The position numbers and the translations under genes were made by a program. This document shows positions 13,636 to 13,697 of a stretch of DNA of 13,697 nucleotides, in pieces (position 1 is the first letter of the stretch; every line of letters starts with the position of its first letter). A model generated the notes under the pieces. That model had not been told where the DNA came from. It did not search any database and was given only the letters and a program-made list of their open reading frames with translations. The DNA comes from Chloroflexota bacterium (lineage in GTDB: Bacteria; Chloroflexota; Anaerolineae; UBA1429), in contig JAAYXX010000365.1 of the NCBI GenBank assembly GCA_012515695.1, forward strand, positions 1 through 13,697, written 5' to 3'.

Positions 13636-13697
13636 GAGCAGGCTTGCATAGCCACGCTATTCAGGGCAATTGCATCTAAAGTGGGTAGGTGGTAGGC

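Overview
The window is about 13.7 kb of GC-rich bacterial chromosome with ordinary gene density, strong Shine-Dalgarno sites and consensus sigma-70-type promoters. I see no tRNA, rRNA, CRISPR array, transposase, phage gene or plasmid function. The gene set (octanoyltransferase, methionyl-tRNA formyltransferase, a GT-C mannosyltransferase-like membrane enzyme, a dGTPase-like HD protein, a YhfW-like Rieske flavoprotein) and the base composition would suit a Chloroflexota bacterium of the Anaerolineae type. That placement is inferred from general resemblance, not demonstrated.

Layout, left to right. (1) 1-327 is gene-poor: a structured repeat at the very edge, then a short open frame of doubtful status. 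(2) A minus-strand FAD/Rieske oxidoreductase (328-1860) is divergent from a plus-strand TetR regulator (2413-3021). The TetR gene is translationally coupled to an extended-SDR NAD(P)-dependent epimerase/dehydratase (3018-4043). Between the divergent units lie two promoters with consensus hexamers, a palindromic operator on the start site of the tetR promoter, and an 185-bp palindrome-rich repeat in the tetR leader. (3) A strong hairpin at 4053-4087 separates this unit from a convergent minus-strand amino-sugar pair, a NagA-like deacetylase (5146-6312) followed by a NagB-like isomerase/deaminase (4144-5076). Both have altered active-site motifs. (4) A plus-strand dNTP triphosphohydrolase gene (6534-7685) converges tail to tail on the next block, with overlapping stop codons. 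(5) A long minus-strand block reads fmt (12628-13572), lipB (11745-12446), an M24 aminopeptidase (10616-11692), a GT-C glycosyltransferase (9062-10501) and an unrecognised two-helix membrane protein (7682-8947). A second copy of the palindromic repeat (12469-12589) lies between fmt and lipB.

How the genes work together. TetR plus the SDR enzyme look like an autoregulated two-gene operon, and TetR may also affect the divergent Rieske oxidoreductase. The nag-like pair would deacetylate and then deaminate an N-acetylated amino-sugar phosphate, possibly not GlcNAc-6-phosphate. The fmt-lipB-peptidase-glycosyltransferase block mixes translation initiation, lipoate synthesis, peptide turnover and envelope glycan synthesis.

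The most interesting signal is the pair of intergenic repeats built from consecutive short palindromes. At least one stem differs between copies by a compensatory base-pair change. I found no gene cluster that clearly forms a new defence or mobile system.
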